From the NCBI GenBank assembly GCA_007123625.1, contig SKKS01000030.1, forward strand, positions 1-7,110: a stretch of DNA of 7,110 bases. Reading direction: 5' to 3'. This DNA is from Paracoccaceae bacterium (lineage in GTDB: Bacteria; Pseudomonadota; Alphaproteobacteria; Rhodobacterales; Rhodobacteraceae). Below, piece after piece: positions 6,120 to 7,110 of this stretch; position 1 is the first letter of the stretch, and every line of letters begins with the position of its first letter. The notes under the pieces were generated by a model. That model did no database searches. It was not told the DNA's origin and saw only the letters and a list, made by a program, of their open reading frames with translations. A program made the position numbers and the translations under genes.

Positions 6120-6124
6120 CTCCT
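6120..6124 (-). promoter_or_regulatory. pufX Shine-Dalgarno overlapping the pufM stop codon
   Basis: AGGAG on the minus strand shares a base with the pufM TGA (6124-6126) and lies 7 nt before the pufX ATG. This fixes the start and implies that terminating pufM ribosomes can re-initiate on pufX. Confidence 0.8.
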
Positions 6125-7050
6125 CAATCATAGGACGGGCGGAAGCCGCGCTCGTCAGCCCAGACAGCCCAGTTGTCGACAACAGTGCCGGTCAGCAGGA
6201 TGCCGATACCGCCCGTAAGCGTTGTCAACACCGCAAACCACCACGCCCAGCGGTGAATCCCCTCCATCGTGGCGTTGAACCCCATGGTCCAGCGCCAGAA
6301 CAGGGCGGCACGCTCGGATGCCGTGCCCCGGTCCACGATCTGCTCCAGCTCGCGGTCGCCACCGAAGCGGCTGACGGCCAAGATCGTCGCCCCGTGCATG
6401 GCAAACAGCAGTGCCGAGCCATAGAGGAACACGATCGAAAGCGCGTGGAACGGATTGTAGAACAGGTTCCCGTACTGGAGGCTGAACAGGTTGGTCCAGT
6501 CCAGATGCGTGAAGATGCCATAGGGAACCGCTTCGGACCACGAGCCCATCAGCAGCGGACGGAACAGCCCCAGAACCAGGAACAGCCAGATCGCGCTTGC
6601 AAAGGCCCAGGCCACATGCTTGCCCATCCCCAGCGCCTCGGCCCGCAGGTAGGTACGCACCCACCAGGTCATGACCGAGATCAGAAGGAAGAACGAGGCG
6701 ATGAGGAAATAGCCACCCTCACGCATCGGCGGGATGCTCAGGCCGTACTCGGGCGCAGGCGGATCCAGCGACAGCCAGAACAGATCGCGCAGGAACACTG
6801 CCGGGTTGTACCCCGCCTGATCCCAGAACCACAGACCAACCATCACGAACCAGATCGCGCCAGTAGCCAGCGAGATCACACCCATCGTGCCCAGATACAC
6901 GGGCCCGAGCTGAGCGTTGCCGAACCAACCCAGAAGGTTGGAAAAGCTCGCGGATTTGGTGCGGTTGTCCAGCTCGACGCCTTCAACCATGCCCATTTCG
7001 GGGGCGGCGCGCACCTGCACCTGGGTAAAGATATTCTGATACTCAGCCAT
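6124..7050 (-). CDS. pufM: Photosynthetic reaction centre M subunit
   Basis: This is the M chain of the type II bacterial reaction centre, a five-helix inner-membrane protein that with L binds the bacteriochlorophyll special pair, the accessory pigments, quinone QA and the non-haem iron. It has 308 residues, the same as R. sphaeroides PufM, and the key residues fall at the same numbers: His182 (special pair), His202 (accessory-bacteriochlorophyll region), Tyr210 (primary electron transfer), iron ligands His219, Glu234 and His266, and Trp252 stacking on QA. The start ATG 7050 (MAEYQNIFTQVQV) matches family N-termini and has AGGAGG 5 nt upstream; the frame extends 13 codons further but without a ribosome site. 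Its first 8 bases overlap the end of pufL. It lies between pufL and pufX in the standard puf order and shows no disruption. Expression is presumably from the oxygen- and light-controlled puf promoter outside the window. Confidence 0.99.
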   Translation of the reverse strand: MAEYQNIFTQVQVRAAPEMGMVEGVELDNRTKSASFSNLLGWFGNAQLGPVYLGTMGVISLATGAIWFVMVGLWFWDQAGYNPAVFLRDLFWLSLDPPAPEYGLSIPPMREGGYFLIASFFLLISVMTWWVRTYLRAEALGMGKHVAWAFASAIWLFLVLGLFRPLLMGSWSEAVPYGIFTHLDWTNLFSLQYGNLFYNPFHALSIVFLYGSALLFAMHGATILAVSRFGGDRELEQIVDRGTASERAALFWRWTMGFNATMEGIHRWAWWFAVLTTLTGGIGILLTGTVVDNWAVWADERGFRPSYD

Positions 7051-7110
7051 TGACGCCTCCTGCGATATCGCGCCACCAGGGCAGATCAAGCCACCAATCC
7101 CACCAGAAGA
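7043..7110 (-). CDS. pufL: Photosynthetic reaction centre L subunit, C-terminal end (partial)
   Basis: The frame entering from the right edge encodes 21 residues, FWWDWWLDLPWWRDIAGGVNG, then TGA at 7043-7045. The tryptophan-rich WW..LPWW..I.GG.NG tail is characteristic of PufL (compare LPWWANIPGGING in R. sphaeroides). It overlaps pufM by 8 bp: the ATGGCTGA sequence contains both the pufM start and the pufL stop, and the pufM ribosome site lies within pufL codons for A-G-G. The rest of the gene lies outside the window. Confidence 0.93.
   Translation of the reverse strand, partial: FWWDWWLDLPWWRDIAGGVNG
7056..7061 (-). promoter_or_regulatory. pufM Shine-Dalgarno inside pufL
   Basis: A perfect AGGAGG on the minus strand, 5 nt before the pufM ATG and embedded in the last pufL codons. 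It supports the 7050 start and strong, coupled translation of L and M in equal amounts. Confidence 0.85.

Noticed and set aside
6113..6127. Alternative pufX start at in-frame TTG 6127
   Set aside because: It would place the start upstream of the clear AGGAG at 6120-6124. The ATG at 6112 has ideal spacing and gives normal PufX length.
5459..6133. Plus-strand open frame crossing the dxs start, the spacer and pufX
   Set aside because: It overlaps three supported minus-strand elements, including the terminator, and shows no protein family features.
6022..7053. Plus-strand open frame (343 codons) opposite pufM
   Set aside because: pufM on the other strand has every family residue in place. The antisense product is Gln/His/Arg-rich and featureless.

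Overview
The window looks like the edge of a photosynthesis gene cluster from a purple non-sulfur or aerobic anoxygenic alphaproteobacterium of the Rhodobacteraceae. The evidence is a reaction-centre M subunit whose ligand residues fall exactly at the Rhodobacter sphaeroides numbers, a PufX protein (known only from the Rhodobacter/Rhodobaca-type lineage), dxs directly downstream of puf, and uniformly GC-rich coding sequence. No genus can be fixed from the sequence alone.

Right part (about 5690-7110, minus strand): the 3' end of the puf operon. In transcription order it holds the last 21 codons of pufL, then pufM (8-bp overlap with pufL), then pufX, whose Shine-Dalgarno overlaps the pufM stop. 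About 190 nt of non-coding DNA follows, packed with four stem-loops; the last is a strong intrinsic terminator with a T tract. Together these genes encode the reaction-centre core and the small helix that opens the LH1 ring for quinone exchange. No pufC cytochrome gene is present, as expected for a PufX-type operon.

Middle part (about 3070-5691, minus strand): dxs, the first enzyme of the MEP isoprenoid pathway, which supplies precursors for carotenoids and the bacteriochlorophyll tail. It is followed by a gene for a small membrane-anchored protein with a C-terminal helix-hairpin-helix domain. The dxs stop codon lies inside an exact 17-bp tandem duplication.

Left part (1-2983, plus strand, converging on the genes above): a sensory pair. 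The first gene is a large protein, truncated at the window's left edge, with a CheR methyltransferase domain, a PAS-like region, a striking seven-heptad NEEL coiled coil and two more PAS domains; it is the CheR-PAS end of a CheB/CheR-PAS fusion. Its stop overlaps by 4 bp (ATGA) the start of a 194-residue PAS protein that has no recognisable output domain. A 10-bp perfect hairpin lies between the convergent gene sets. Whether the sensory pair has any link to photosynthesis is unknown; adjacency is the only hint.

There is no gene-free stretch over 300 bases. I saw no tRNA, rRNA, CRISPR or mobile element. The main genes are well-known families. The less familiar material is the stand-alone PAS protein, the HHH membrane protein and the hairpin array after pufX.
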